A stretch of 64,000 nt of DNA from RUG14300 sp964561145. GTDB taxonomy: Bacteria; Bacillota; Clostridia; Christensenellales; CAG-1252. A model generated the notes under the pieces. That model had not been told where the DNA came from. It was given only the letters and a program-made list of their open reading frames with translations, and did no database searches. A program made the translations under genes and the position numbers. The stretch covers positions 7,304 to 71,303 of the forward strand of contig CAZLNZ010000013.1 of NCBI GenBank assembly GCA_964561145.1, in the 5' to 3' direction. This document shows positions 1-8,674 of this stretch, piece after piece (within the stretch, counting starts at the first letter, position 1; the number at the start of each line of letters is the position of its first letter).

Positions 1-2
1 AT

Positions 3-1193
3 CTCTACTACGGAACGGTAGCAGCCAAGCATCAAGGAAATGCGGAGAACGTCAAAGCTTGCGGAAATGTCGAAATCAACGTCTCTACCGCAAACAACGT
101 ATATGCAGGTGCGTATGGAGAGTTGACGGATGCCATTATTTCCGGAGCATCCTCAAGCTACAATCAAACTATCAAGGTAACCTCCAACAAGACCGATTCA
201 CAATCTGGCGGAGCTACTATATACGCCGGAGGTATTTCAGGGAAAGCCTCCGCCAAAAAGCAAGGATATATTGAAGACATAACTGCAAACTTCGTGACCT
301 TTGTAGTTGAAAGTTTAGGGAAAGATAAAGGTACGGTCGTTTTAGGCGGTGTTATCGGAGATAACTCTGTTTCGATCACTAATACCGTATCCGAGGGTTC
401 CATAAAAGTAGGAGCACTACTTAAAGCTTATGTCGGTGGTTTTGTAGGAGAAAATACGGCAAATCTTCAGGGCATATCGAAGATTTCCTTAATAGAAATA
501 AGCTATGCCTTCACAAAGGATAGAAAGGTCGGAGGCTTTGTAGGTACTAACGAAAGTAAGGGATGCATTCAAACCTCCTACAGCGAAACAAGCCTAAAGG
601 GAAGTTCTGACGGCTCTGATAAGACTGCATATGTCGGAGGCTTTGTAGGAGAAAACGATGGAACCATCAATGCTTGCTTTGTCGGAGGTATAGACAAAAC
701 GGGAAATCGAGTGTCCTCTGTTGTAAAAATTATTGAAAACAATAACAACGGGGCAACAGATTACTTAGGCGGTTTTGTAGGCTACAATAATGGCGGCAAC
801 ATTTCCAATGCATATACAGACGCTTCCCTTGACTCAAACACTACAACCGGAGGTTTTGTCGGTCTTAGTGTATATGACTCAAAGAAAGGCAGTGGTAGAA
901 TATCCTATGCCATAGTATTGGGAGAGCTTATCGGTTCTTCCAACACTATGGGAGGATTCGTTTATTCGGCTAAGCTCGAAGATGACGATTTACCGGAAGG
1001 TAACTTTGTTGAATGTCTCTTCGTGAGCGATAAACTCAAAAATGCCTTAGCATCCTCTCAACTATCCTTTGAGGAAATTGTAGGTATGAATAGTTCGATT
1101 ATCGTAAGAGAAGACAACTATAAAAACTTTGACGATGATGTTTGGGATATACAGGCAAACACCTTGCCGGTATTGAAGGGCTTTATCGAATGA
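3..1193 (+). CDS. GLUG-repeat surface protein, 3' part only
   Basis: The frame is open from the window edge, so the N-terminus with any signal peptide lies upstream. The visible part of almost 400 residues carries at least five GLUG-type units with a core like GGFVGEN or GGFVGYN, encoded near positions 429, 529, 634, 767 and 849, each followed by about 20-40 residues with small polar and aromatic residues. GLUG repeats are known from secreted or wall-linked proteins of Firmicutes and are thought to build a beta-solenoid. No sortase motif or C-terminal membrane helix is present; the chain ends shortly after the last repeat with an acidic tail. A lipoprotein gene follows 29 bases downstream. 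Exact function is unknown. Confidence 0.75.
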   Translation, partial: LYYGTVAAKHQGNAENVKACGNVEINVSTANNVYAGAYGELTDAIISGASSSYNQTIKVTSNKTDSQSGGATIYAGGISGKASAKKQGYIEDITANFVTFVVESLGKDKGTVVLGGVIGDNSVSITNTVSEGSIKVGALLKAYVGGFVGENTANLQGISKISLIEISYAFTKDRKVGGFVGTNESKGCIQTSYSETSLKGSSDGSDKTAYVGGFVGENDGTINACFVGGIDKTGNRVSSVVKIIENNNNGATDYLGGFVGYNNGGNISNAYTDASLDSNTTTGGFVGLSVYDSKKGSGRISYAIVLGELIGSSNTMGGFVYSAKLEDDDLPEGNFVECLFVSDKLKNALASSQLSFEEIVGMNSSIIVREDNYKNFDDDVWDIQANTLPVLKGFIE

Positions 1194-1222
1194 GATAATT
1201 AATAAAAGTATAGGAGTAAAAA

Positions 1223-1972
1223 ATGAAAAACTGGGGGGTTTTTATAATAATGACGCTGCTCGTTGCGTTGATCGTATCGCAAGCAGGTTGTTCTTTGGAA
1301 AATAATAATCCATCCAGCCTAAATGAGTCGCATAAATATTATTATGAACCCCACGTTCAAGTAACCGGAGATGTAGAGGAAAGCTACTATTTAGAGCTGG
1401 AAAAGGAAAACAAACTAGATCATTTATATTTGTCAGAGCTTCTCAAGGACACGGAAGACCTAGAGGGCATTATGATAATTACAAGAAGCAGTAAATCGAT
1501 CTATCTCAATTCCAAGTGTTTGGACAACTATTACTTTTCCGTTGATAACAGTACAGGCTTAGTTAGCGTATGCTCTGACATCGACTTGCACAACGAGAAG
1601 GCGGAAATGCCTGTCAATAGCGTCCAAGAGTTGGTGTTATGCTCGAATAGCAGTCATTCTTTGGAAATGATTTCAGAGAACGGAGAAACTTCCTATATCG
1701 GCTTTATTAGTTTGGTAAGAATGTCGGGCTTGTTTGAATATGTCTCAGAGACAGTATTCGATGACGACTTTTCAATTACCACCTATAACAAGCATGTAAG
1801 CTTGGCGAACAACCTCTTAAGCCATTACTCGGAAGTCATACTCACCCTTGACAATGGCAACGAGGTACATATTACCGAGGACTCGGCAGATAAAATGCAT
1901 TGGGCTCACGGTAGAATATACCTGACAAAGTATAATTCTCCAATACGGAGTATTGAATATATGTCCGACTAA
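1223..1972 (+). CDS. Lipoprotein of unknown function
   Basis: The N-terminus MKNWGVFIIMTLLVAL runs into the lipobox SQAGC, so lipidation at about Cys23 and an outer-face location on the membrane are expected. The remaining part of about 225 residues is acidic and rich in Asp, Glu, Ser and Tyr with no domain I recognise. The start is supported by the ribosome binding site GGAG at about 1212. It lies just downstream of the GLUG-repeat gene and upstream of a kinase-like gene, all in the same direction, which suggests one cell-surface operon ending with a signal peptidase at 5026. Function cannot be assigned. Confidence 0.7.
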   Translation: MKNWGVFIIMTLLVALIVSQAGCSLENNNPSSLNESHKYYYEPHVQVTGDVEESYYLELEKENKLDHLYLSELLKDTEDLEGIMIITRSSKSIYLNSKCLDNYYFSVDNSTGLVSVCSDIDLHNEKAEMPVNSVQELVLCSNSSHSLEMISENGETSYIGFISLVRMSGLFEYVSETVFDDDFSITTYNKHVSLANNLLSHYSEVILTLDNGNEVHITEDSADKMHWAHGRIYLTKYNSPIRSIEYMSD

Positions 1973-2037
1973 AACATGATGGAAGGACCTGTTTGTCTAA
2001 CTCTTTTATCTGAATTTGTTACGAAGGAGGTAAGAAA

Positions 2038-2682
2038 ATGGAAGGATACAGAGAATTGGATAGATTTACGTCTAGGAGTAACAAAGTATCAATAGTCGAG
2101 AAAGCGGATACGAAGACTCAATACATTTTAAAATTGTATCCCAATCATATGCTATTGGAAAAGGAATTGCGTGTCATGCGTTTTCTACAAGGCAAGTTAA
2201 GAGTTCCAAAGGTCGTCAAGGCAACAGACAGAGAGCTTTTACTCGAGTATGTAAACGGAAGAACGGTGTTACAAGAGCTTATCGACGGACCAATGTTTAA
2301 GGTAAATATGTTAGCAGGAAGCTTTGCAACCTATTTAAAGGAACTCGCAGAGATAACTCAAGGAGTGCTTGAAGAGGTCATCCTTTGTAACTACATTATG
2401 AAGGGCTCCCTGATCTACGGATACGATTTTGTAACCCTTGATGAAGGCGATAAGCTTGACCAAGGAGAGTATGAGGACATGATAGCCGATGTCGTTTCAT
2501 CGGTGTTATTGGAAAAAAGAATAATAGATATGCGTAAAAGCATTTTTATCAGAGAATTCTTGAGAAATATCGGATTCACGCCCCTTTACCTAAAGGAAAG
2601 GTGTATAAAACGATTGAATAAAATGATCTCTCAGGAAAAACTCGATGAAAATGCCGAAAGTGTATTTAAAAAGATAGGCTAA
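2038..2682 (+). CDS. Kinase-like (APH/RIO-type fold) protein, atypical
   Basis: The 214-residue protein begins with a possible small kinase lobe: a beta strand ending in YILKLY (candidate ATP-binding lysine), a Glu in LLEKELRV, and a hinge-like LLLEYVNGRTVL. In the C-terminal half, the segment LCNYIMKGSLIYGYDF resembles the region where small bacterial kinases of this fold have an HGDxxxxNF-IDF pattern, but the catalytic Asp is missing. I infer a degenerate or atypical phosphotransferase fold from pattern only; it may be a pseudokinase. The start is fixed by a strong ribosome binding site, GAAGGAGG, 7 bases upstream. It is cotranscribed with a large hydrolase-like gene 22 bases further on. 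Confidence 0.5.
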   Translation: MEGYRELDRFTSRSNKVSIVEKADTKTQYILKLYPNHMLLEKELRVMRFLQGKLRVPKVVKATDRELLLEYVNGRTVLQELIDGPMFKVNMLAGSFATYLKELAEITQGVLEEVILCNYIMKGSLIYGYDFVTLDEGDKLDQGEYEDMIADVVSSVLLEKRIIDMRKSIFIREFLRNIGFTPLYLKERCIKRLNKMISQEKLDENAESVFKKIG

Positions 2683-2704
2683 AATAAAAGCTTAGGAGAA
2701 GCAA

Positions 2705-4345
2705 ATGGAATCAAAGTATTTAACCCCCATTCAGCTCTGGCAAGATTTCTCACCGGAAAGAGGGGATCTGAACGTTTCAATCATTGAAAACAGCAATGAC
2801 GGCGTCTATCTGAAGAGGTCATTGTATTTTACTGCCCTCAAACAAGGAGATGACGAAGTTAGAGCGTATGCGGAGATTGTAAGTCCCATCAATCTCAAGA
2901 ACAAACAACGTTTTATTCTGTATATTCCCGATTTGGATGACTATAATCGCAAGGAAGAACTGGAAAGCATTGCCGATAGAGATTTTACCGTAGCTTGGGT
3001 CGATCTATCGGGAAGCGGCATTAGAGCAACCTCATATAAAGGCGCATATTCCTATGGTGCTTTTGCCAATGCTACCGACAGACATAACTGTACCCCCAGT
3101 GCCGAGGTATGTCCAATCTTTTTATGGGCAAGAATACTAAGACGTTTCCTAACGGTCGTGTCCATTTATTATCCAAAGGCAAAGCCTATCGGATTCGCTG
3201 AGAGAAGCGGTAACGAACTATTATGGCAACTTGTCGCAATGGATATGCGTCTGTATGGCGGAATGTCGATTTTAGGTAGCGGCTTAGGTAGCTTTCTTGG
3301 ATTCAATCGCCCGATAGTCGACGAGAGTGACGACAATGCTCACAAATGGGAAATGGCATTATCTCCGCAGGCGTATGTCAAGTTTACAACTTGCCCTGTT
3401 CTGATTGTTACAAGCACAAATAACTCAAGCGGAGAATTCGACAGACTTGACGACCTAGTAAGACTTCTTCCCGAACCAAGCAGTTGTGCGACAATTGTCG
3501 CAAATCGCCTTTGTAATCAGATCACAGAAACTGCCAACGCTTCAATGTGGAGATGGGTCGAGGGCAGATATTCCGTCAAGAAGGATTTATCCAAGTGTCC
3601 GGAGATAAGCTACAAGGTTATTGACGGTGACCTTATCTTTTCCGTGGTTCCCGATGAAGCAGAAAAGAAGGTCGTTTCAGTAACCCTGTTCTTCTCCTAT
3701 AACGAGCATGATCCCGAATACAGAAGCTGGGGCAGTGTAACGAATAAAGTTTCCGACGGCTTCGACTTTACGGTTCAGGTTTGCGAAAGAGATATCGTTG
3801 TCTATGCATATGCAAATGTAATGTATCGTGACGGAACAGAGCTTGCCACAACGCCTATCAAAGTCGAGCTTGCACCTCTCAATCTCAACAGAATAAGACT
3901 TGCACCGCAAAGACTATTATACGATTCGGAGATGGATAATAGTTTCTTCGCCGAAACAGACGGAATCCTTTTGAAAGATGACACTTGTTCGGTTAAAAGA
4001 AGTGAACCGGGGACTCCGGGAATTACTGTAGACAAGGGCTCACTAATCAGTTTTAACGTAAATGAAAGAAGACGTCTTAATACTGACGGAAAATTGCAAT
4101 TCAATGCCTATTCTCTCGTAGACAAGGATATAATAATAGGGATAACGGTATTAAAAGATGAGGAGTATAAAGTTTATTCCGCAACAATCCATCTTAACGG
4201 GGCTGTGGCTTGGCAAAAGTTGACTCTGGCACATTCCGAACTTCGTGACGAAAGAAACAGAGGAATGGAAGACTGGTCAAATATGAAAAAGCTTGAAATA
4301 AAACAAGCAGAGGGTGTGTTGTTTAACAATATGCTATGGGTATAA
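2705..4345 (+). CDS. Large unknown protein, possibly alpha/beta-hydrolase related
   Basis: A 546-residue protein without signal peptide or membrane helix. The first 290 residues have alternating hydrophobic strands and helices reminiscent of an acetyl-xylan-esterase-like hydrolase: RFILYIPDLDD, FTVAWVDLSGSG, a conserved-looking IGFAERSGNELLWQ where a nucleophile elbow would sit, and PVLIVTSTNNSSGEFDRLDDL where the acid residue would follow. No perfect GxSxG is present, so enzyme activity is uncertain. The C-terminal 250 residues are beta-rich and look like one or two accessory sandwich domains. It sits between the kinase-like gene and signal peptidase I, 3 bases before the latter. The family call is inference and of low certainty. 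Confidence 0.4.
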   Translation: MESKYLTPIQLWQDFSPERGDLNVSIIENSNDGVYLKRSLYFTALKQGDDEVRAYAEIVSPINLKNKQRFILYIPDLDDYNRKEELESIADRDFTVAWVDLSGSGIRATSYKGAYSYGAFANATDRHNCTPSAEVCPIFLWARILRRFLTVVSIYYPKAKPIGFAERSGNELLWQLVAMDMRLYGGMSILGSGLGSFLGFNRPIVDESDDNAHKWEMALSPQAYVKFTTCPVLIVTSTNNSSGEFDRLDDLVRLLPEPSSCATIVANRLCNQITETANASMWRWVEGRYSVKKDLSKCPEISYKVIDGDLIFSVVPDEAEKKVVSVTLFFSYNEHDPEYRSWGSVTNKVSDGFDFTVQVCERDIVVYAYANVMYRDGTELATTPIKVELAPLNLNRIRLAPQRLLYDSEMDNSFFAETDGILLKDDTCSVKRSEPGTPGITVDKGSLISFNVNERRRLNTDGKLQFNAYSLVDKDIIIGITVLKDEEYKVYSATIHLNGAVAWQKLTLAHSELRDERNRGMEDWSNMKKLEIKQAEGVLFNNMLWV

Positions 4346-4348
4346 TAG

Positions 4349-5026
4349 ATGAAAACAGAAAAAGAAGAGTTTACACCTAAAAAACTATTTGTAATATTAG
4401 TAGAACTGATATTATTATTCATCCTTGCAATCGTTTTGGTTGGAGTCGTCCAACAATTTGTTCTTTCTCCAATGCTAGTAAAGGGCTCCTCTATGAGTCC
4501 GACCATTCGTTCCGATGGCGATAAGGTCTATGTGTACAGAAAAACAGATAAAATAGAAAAGGGCGATGTAATAGTATTCTATCGTCCCTTAGACGGGGTA
4601 AATGTCGAAAGTGAAAATCCTGCATCCAAGAAAAAGACCTTTACGGAGTTTATCAGAGCATTGCCCATTGTCGGCGGTAAAATCACCGTGGGACACGAGG
4701 AAGAGGACAACACCGATAGTAACTATAAATGCTTAATTAAAAGAGTTGTAGCTTGTCCCGGTGATACAGTTTGTTTTTTAGATGGTGAGCTTTATGTAAA
4801 TAACGTCAAGGAAGAAAGGTTTGAGTACAAGTGGGATAAAGTAAAAATAAGCAATTCCTACGATGGAAACTATACTCATACTTTGACCGAAGGCGAATAC
4901 TTTGTCTTAGGCGACAATAGGGGTAACAGCCTAGACTCAGAGGATTTCGGACCAATTACAGAAAGTATGATCTACGGAAAGGTCGTATTGTTAATCACCG
5001 ATGGTAGCTGGGAAACAAATATCTAG
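4349..5026 (+). CDS. lepB: Signal peptidase I (type I, S26)
   Basis: Membrane protease that removes signal peptides from exported proteins. One N-terminal membrane segment spans about residues 13-35, followed by the catalytic serine box GSSMSPTI (Ser48) and the lysine box CLIKRVVACPGD (Lys131). The third conserved box LGDNRGNSLDSEDFG comes near the C-terminus. The 225-residue length fits single-span Gram-positive SipS-like enzymes, with an insertion of roughly 35 residues between the Ser and Lys boxes (about residues 83-120). It is the last gene of the surface-protein operon and is followed by an intrinsic terminator. As the upstream genes encode exported proteins, it may be a dedicated or extra copy rather than the housekeeping one. 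Confidence 0.93.
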   Translation: MKTEKEEFTPKKLFVILVELILLFILAIVLVGVVQQFVLSPMLVKGSSMSPTIRSDGDKVYVYRKTDKIEKGDVIVFYRPLDGVNVESENPASKKKTFTEFIRALPIVGGKITVGHEEEDNTDSNYKCLIKRVVACPGDTVCFLDGELYVNNVKEERFEYKWDKVKISNSYDGNYTHTLTEGEYFVLGDNRGNSLDSEDFGPITESMIYGKVVLLITDGSWETNI

Positions 5027-5047
5027 TCATCCGAGATACTTATAAGA

Positions 5048-5080
5048 AACTAGCAGCAAAAAAAGACTGCTAGTTTTTTT
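5048..5080 (+). terminator. Intrinsic terminator after signal peptidase gene
   Basis: Nine-base arms AACTAGCAG and CTGCTAGTT enclose an A-rich loop and are followed by a run of T. It closes the operon that starts upstream of the window. Confidence 0.9.
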
Positions 5081-5087
5081 ATAAATT

Positions 5088-5109
5088 TGATGATATTAAT
5101 ATATCATCA
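5088..5109 (+). promoter_or_regulatory. Perfect palindrome in the MATE gene promoter region
   Basis: TGATGATAT and ATATCATCA form a 9-base inverted repeat with a 4-base centre. It covers the place where the -35 box should lie for the TATAAT at 5123-5128; the -35 itself is poor. This is the geometry of a regulator site. The TetR-type gene at 6725 is the nearest candidate binder, but that link is inference. Confidence 0.5.
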
Positions 5110-5159
5110 CTACAAAAAGTGTTATAATATATGCGGCAAAACAAAGGGAAGATATTAAT

Positions 5160-6560
5160 ATGGATAACGAAGATTGTGAGGAGTCGGAACTAGCACTCCG
5201 AGAGAGAAAGATTTATGCAGACATGCCTGTTCCTAAGGCTGTCGCAACAATGATTATTCCCACCATTATCAGCCAGATAATAACGGTAATTTACAATTTG
5301 GCAGACACTTGGTATGTCGGTTTGACAAAAAATGCAGCGGCAGTTGCTGCTATTTCACTGTGCTTGCCCGTATACAACATTATGACTGCAATAGCCAATC
5401 TGTTCGGCATAGGCGGATCAAGTGTTATTACAAGGGCAATAGGAGAAGGGCATCAACACAGAGCAAGGCGTGCATTTGTACTATCCGTTCGTGGTGCGTT
5501 AATCCTGGCAGTAGGATATTGTTTATTGATCGGATTAATTGCAAGACCACTTTTACTTGCCGTTGGAGGCAAAGAGGACAGCATCGATTACGCAGTATGG
5601 TATACAATGATAACAATTGTAATCGGTGGTATTCCAACGATTTTGTCTGCGGTGTTTGCACATTTAATCCGTAGCACGGGAAAATCCAAAATAGCAAGTT
5701 TCGGTATTACACTTGGTGCAATTCTGAACATGGGATTAGATCCGTTGTTTATGTTTGTTTTATTGCCAAGCGGACAAGAGGTTATAGGTGCGGCAATAGC
5801 AACAGCACTTTCCAATATGATTGCAATGGTATATTTTATAGTGTATTTAATTCGCCATAAAGACGTATCCATTTTCCGCTTTACCTTAGAGAATCACAAA
5901 AATATTCGAGTTACCTCTTGGGATATCATGAAATCAGGAATACCGAGTTTCTTCCTGCTTGCTGCAGGGCAAATTTCCAACCTCCTTCTTAACGGAATGA
6001 TTGGTGATATGGGTGCAAGTGCCGCCGTCGCAGGAATCGGAGTAGTTAGAAAAATCGATTCTCTTGCTTATGCAGTCAATCAAGGCATTACGCAAGGAAT
6101 GCTACCGATTGTAGCATATTGCTATTCTTCTCACCGCATTAAAAGAATGAAGTCGGTAGTAGGTTTTTCTGCGTTGTTAACGGTCGTATTCTCTTTGTTA
6201 TGCAGTCTCTGCTCTTATTTATTTGCACCGCAATTAATTGAGATTTTCATAAAAGATGCCGATACTATTTTTTACGGAACAAAGTTCTTGCGAATTTTGT
6301 GTATAGCAGTTGCGATTTATCCGTTGCTTTTTGTCATTATTGCAGTGTTTCAAGCTTTAGGCGAAGGTTTAAAGCCCTTTTTACTATCATTGATACATAA
6401 AGGGTCCTTTGATATCGCATTGTTTTTTACTATCCGCAAAGTATTCGGCTTGGAATACATTTTATGGTCGACGCCTGTTATGGCATTGATTGCACTTCTT
6501 GTCGGTGTTATCCTTATTATACATCTGTTCAAACGAATGCCGCTTGAAAATGAAGCATAA
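5160..6560 (+). CDS. MATE family multidrug/organic cation exporter
   Basis: A 466-residue protein with about 12 membrane helices. The first conserved MATE segment is seen at about residues 23-45 (MIIPTIISQIITVIYNLADTWYVG), which is characteristic of the NorM/DinF/YeeO superfamily. These carriers use Na+ or H+ gradients to expel toxic organic compounds. The start at 5160 is preceded by AAAGGGAAG and a TATAAT at 5123. The gene stands alone between two terminators, with a palindrome over its promoter and a TetR gene 165 bases downstream, so control by the TetR protein is plausible. The substrate cannot be read from the sequence. Confidence 0.93.
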   Translation: MDNEDCEESELALRERKIYADMPVPKAVATMIIPTIISQIITVIYNLADTWYVGLTKNAAAVAAISLCLPVYNIMTAIANLFGIGGSSVITRAIGEGHQHRARRAFVLSVRGALILAVGYCLLIGLIARPLLLAVGGKEDSIDYAVWYTMITIVIGGIPTILSAVFAHLIRSTGKSKIASFGITLGAILNMGLDPLFMFVLLPSGQEVIGAAIATALSNMIAMVYFIVYLIRHKDVSIFRFTLENHKNIRVTSWDIMKSGIPSFFLLAAGQISNLLLNGMIGDMGASAAVAGIGVVRKIDSLAYAVNQGITQGMLPIVAYCYSSHRIKRMKSVVGFSALLTVVFSLLCSLCSYLFAPQLIEIFIKDADTIFYGTKFLRILCIAVAIYPLLFVIIAVFQALGEGLKPFLLSLIHKGSFDIALFFTIRKVFGLEYILWSTPVMALIALLVGVILIIHLFKRMPLENEA

Positions 6561-6569
6561 AGGTATCTT

Positions 6570-6602
6570 GAAAAAACAGTCCTTCAACTGGCTGTTTTTT
6601 TG
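6570..6602 (+). terminator. Intrinsic terminator after MATE gene
   Basis: The arms AAAAAACAG and CTGTTTTTT with an inner CC/GG pair around TTCAACT form an A-flanked hairpin that runs into T residues. Confidence 0.85.
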
Positions 6603-6643
6603 ATAAAAATATTGATTTTTTTCATTCAATACTTACAAAGGGA

Positions 6644-6672
6644 TTGCAATTATCGAAAAATTATGATATTAT
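6644..6672 (+). promoter_or_regulatory. Promoter of the TetR gene
   Basis: TTGCAA and TATTAT are separated by 17 bases, with the start codon about 50 bases downstream behind GGGAGGA. Confidence 0.6.
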
Positions 6673-6724
6673 ATATACAATTTAGAACATGTTTTGAAAC
6701 TTTGATGTTATCGGGAGGAACTAT

Positions 6725-7402
6725 ATGTCAAAAAAAGGTTACGATTTGAAAGCCATAAGAGCAAAACTACTACATATCGCTGCAAGAATGTTCTTGACGG
6801 AAGGATATGATCAGACTACCATTCGTAAAATAACGACAGTGGCAAATTTGAGTAGCGGTACTGTTACCTATGTATTCAGAACAAAAGAAACTATCGTTTG
6901 CGAATTAGTAAGATATGTCTTGGAGGGACAGTTCGATTTTACCGAAAAACTGCTACAAGGAAAAACCGACGATAAAATATTATTCTACGTAGCAGAAACC
7001 ACGCTGCAATTATATATGGCTGAGTCAAACGAGAATGTACGTAAGCTGTATAACGTGGCATACTCTCTGCCTAACTCCTCCGAGATTATCTATCATATGA
7101 TAACCGAAAAACTCGAAAACATTTTTAAGGAAACCTTACCCGATTGGCAAACAAAAGATTTCTATGAGCGTGAAATTGCCTCGGCAGGTGTTATGAGAAA
7201 CTATATGTCCGTACCCTGCGATATGTACTTTACAATGGATAGAAAGGTAAAGGGGTTTATCGAATCTACCCTTTTGTTGTACCATGTTCCCGGTGAAAAA
7301 ATCAAAGAAGCGTTAGCATTTGTATCCAATTTTGATTTTTCTGCTTTGGCAAAGCAAGTTATAGACGGAATGCTTGCCGAACTTGAAAAAACAGAGGAAT
7401 AG
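6725..7402 (+). CDS. TetR/AcrR family transcriptional regulator
   Basis: The 225-residue protein has the N-terminal TetR helix-turn-helix, with the typical ARMFLTEGYDQTTIRKI followed by ANLSSGTVTYVFRTKE at about residues 19-60. The C-terminal ligand and dimer domain (residues 65-225) is variable, as expected, so the effector is unknown. The ribosome binding site GGGAGGA lies 6 bases before the ATG. It has its own promoter, separated from the MATE gene by a terminator. Its neighbours suggest that it represses the exporter at 5160, perhaps through the palindrome at 5088-5109. Confidence 0.9.
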   Translation: MSKKGYDLKAIRAKLLHIAARMFLTEGYDQTTIRKITTVANLSSGTVTYVFRTKETIVCELVRYVLEGQFDFTEKLLQGKTDDKILFYVAETTLQLYMAESNENVRKLYNVAYSLPNSSEIIYHMITEKLENIFKETLPDWQTKDFYEREIASAGVMRNYMSVPCDMYFTMDRKVKGFIESTLLLYHVPGEKIKEALAFVSNFDFSALAKQVIDGMLAELEKTEE

Positions 7403-7412
7403 GTATATAGAA

Positions 7413-7637
7413 TATTCTAGAGACTCCTTTTTAAGCTGTACTGCACTTGGAAGCCTAACCATCGGTAATGGAGTAACGAGTATCGGTGAAGGGGTGTTCA
7501 GTGGTTGTTCTAATCTTAAGACAATTACCTTTGAAGGCACGGTCGAAGAATGGAAAGCAATAACCAAAGGCGATTATTGGAACTATGGTATTGCCGCAAC
7601 CGAGGTTGTTTGTTCCGACGGAAAAGTTACGCTTTAA
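7413..7637 (+). pseudogene. C-terminal remnant of a BspA-type leucine-rich-repeat protein
   Basis: About 75 residues read as LSCTALGSLTIGNGVTSIGE, then GVFSGCSNLKTITFEGTVEEW and a closing WNYGIAATEVVCSDGKVTL. This is the usual C-terminal end of BspA-like LRR surface proteins. There is no signal peptide, repeat array or credible start; the only in-frame ATG lies inside the tetR gene in another frame. The fragment therefore looks like the tail of a decayed or deleted surface-protein gene, abutting tetR after only about 10 bases. It suggests a past deletion or recombination at this point. Confidence 0.75.
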
Positions 7638-7740
7638 AAATCGGAGTAACAAAACCAAAAACAAAAAAGTGTCTTTATAAAAAACATTTTCACAAGTCAC
7701 TATTTCATGACAAGCAATAATGCATAGTTTATTACTAACA

Positions 7741-7780
7741 ATCGAGTAAGGCAGAACGATTCTACCTTACTCGATTTTTA
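7741..7780 (+). terminator. Strong intrinsic terminator
   Basis: ATCGAGTAAGG pairs with CCTTACTCGAT (7741-7751 and 7765-7775). The inner AGAA/TTCT extends the stem, and the hairpin is followed by TTTTT. It probably belonged to the intact LRR gene and now ends the tetR transcript. Confidence 0.9.
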
Positions 7781-7900
7781 TATATAAAAAAGAGGCTTTA
7801 TTTAGATGCTGCTAGCAGAAAGGCTTGCAGATTGTTAAAAAAGGGAGGGTATATCTATCGCATCAAAAGCATACTTTATTTATTGAAATAGGAGAATGCC

Positions 7901-8365
7901 ATGGATAGACGCGAGATCGATTATGAAAAAATGCAAGAGGAATATGATAAAGTTCATCCGCTTAAGATTTGTGCGGAACCTTTTATAGAGGAAGAAGACC
8001 TCGACGCTATTGGAATAAACTCGATTTACAAATGTTATGAGAACTATTTGGAGGTAGCAATGCTTGTTAAGGGAATCCAACGTGTTTTGCCGCAGGCACT
8101 ATCGTATATTACAGAAACCATCATTAATCTATCGGAAAACATAAGCGAGATAACATATACATTTTATAAGGAAAGAGGCGGAGAAAAGAATAAGGGCGTA
8201 CCGAACAATAATAAGCTAGGATATACTCAAAGCATACGTCATGCGTTAATTGCTAGCGGAGAGGTAATCGCCTTTGTTTATGAGAAATGTATTCTTCAAA
8301 AAGTACTACCCTTTTCAAATATGCAAGTTGTACATTCTCTTTTACTTACACTTACAGCATTCTAA
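7901..8365 (+). CDS. Small protein of unknown function
   Basis: A 154-residue reading frame with a good ribosome binding site (TAGGAG, 7 bases before the ATG). The first 60 residues are acidic and helical. The middle is helical too, and the last 30 residues become hydrophobic, ending directly before a dispersed repeat. No family is recognised. The repeat begins 9 bases after the stop, so the true C-terminus may have been cut or altered by that element. It is flanked by a terminator upstream and a repeat-rich gap downstream, giving no context for function. Confidence 0.45.
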   Translation: MDRREIDYEKMQEEYDKVHPLKICAEPFIEEEDLDAIGINSIYKCYENYLEVAMLVKGIQRVLPQALSYITETIINLSENISEITYTFYKERGGEKNKGVPNNNKLGYTQSIRHALIASGEVIAFVYEKCILQKVLPFSNMQVVHSLLLTLTAF

Positions 8366-8373
8366 AGTGAAAG

Positions 8374-8515
8374 CGGATGAGATACCGACACCAAGGTGTC
8401 GCTCCTGCGGAGTTCGACTTCAGGCTTTCACCTTCCGCTCAGTATGACATTTAGATATATATTCTTGAATTATTGTCAGGTTTTTAGTAATAATTCTTAT
8501 TTTTACATTTTGTTT
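8374..8515 (+). repeat. Dispersed intergenic repeat, copy A
   Basis: A unit of about 140 bases starting GATGAGATACCGACACC. It contains the inverted repeat CGACACC-AA-GGTGTCG, then a segment with GAGTTCGACTTCAGG, then CCTTCCGCTCAGTATGACA. The AT-rich tail with TTTTTACATTTTG is shared with copy B. The unit has no coding capacity. Confidence 0.85.
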
Positions 8516-8549
8516 TGCAATTTGGATTCTTTATTAATTTACTGTGCAA

Positions 8550-8582
8550 CATTCCTTCCGCTCAGTATGACATTCAGATAAG
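8550..8582 (+). repeat. Partial copy of the dispersed repeat
   Basis: Only the 3' end motif CCTTCCGCTCAGTATGACAT is present here, followed by unrelated sequence. It shows that the element exists as fragments too. Confidence 0.7.
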
Positions 8583-8645
8583 ATACGGGTATATTCTCAG
8601 AACAGATACAGTTTTACCACAAGAATGGTGGTATAGAATAAGGAT

Positions 8646-8674
8646 GCGGCGGGAGACAAGCCGCCCGCCCTACA
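8646..8674 (+). repeat. GC-rich palindromic element
   Basis: GCGGCGGGAGACAAGCCGC followed by CCGCCCTAC forms a GC-rich inverted repeat (GGCGGG/CCCGCC) that stands out in an AT-rich gap. Only one copy is in the window. From memory, similar short elements are scattered through many Clostridia genomes; this would need a search. The rest of the gap 8366-9074 holds no gene. Confidence 0.55.

Noticed and set aside
164..403. Minus-strand frame of 79 residues in the GLUG gene
   Set aside because: Shadow of the repeat-coding plus strand without start signals.
8410..8430. GGAGTTCGACTTCAGG and GGGTTCGACTGCAGG in the dispersed repeats look like a tRNA T-arm
   Set aside because: No acceptor stem, D-arm or anticodon arm can be folded around them; the motif is part of the repeat.
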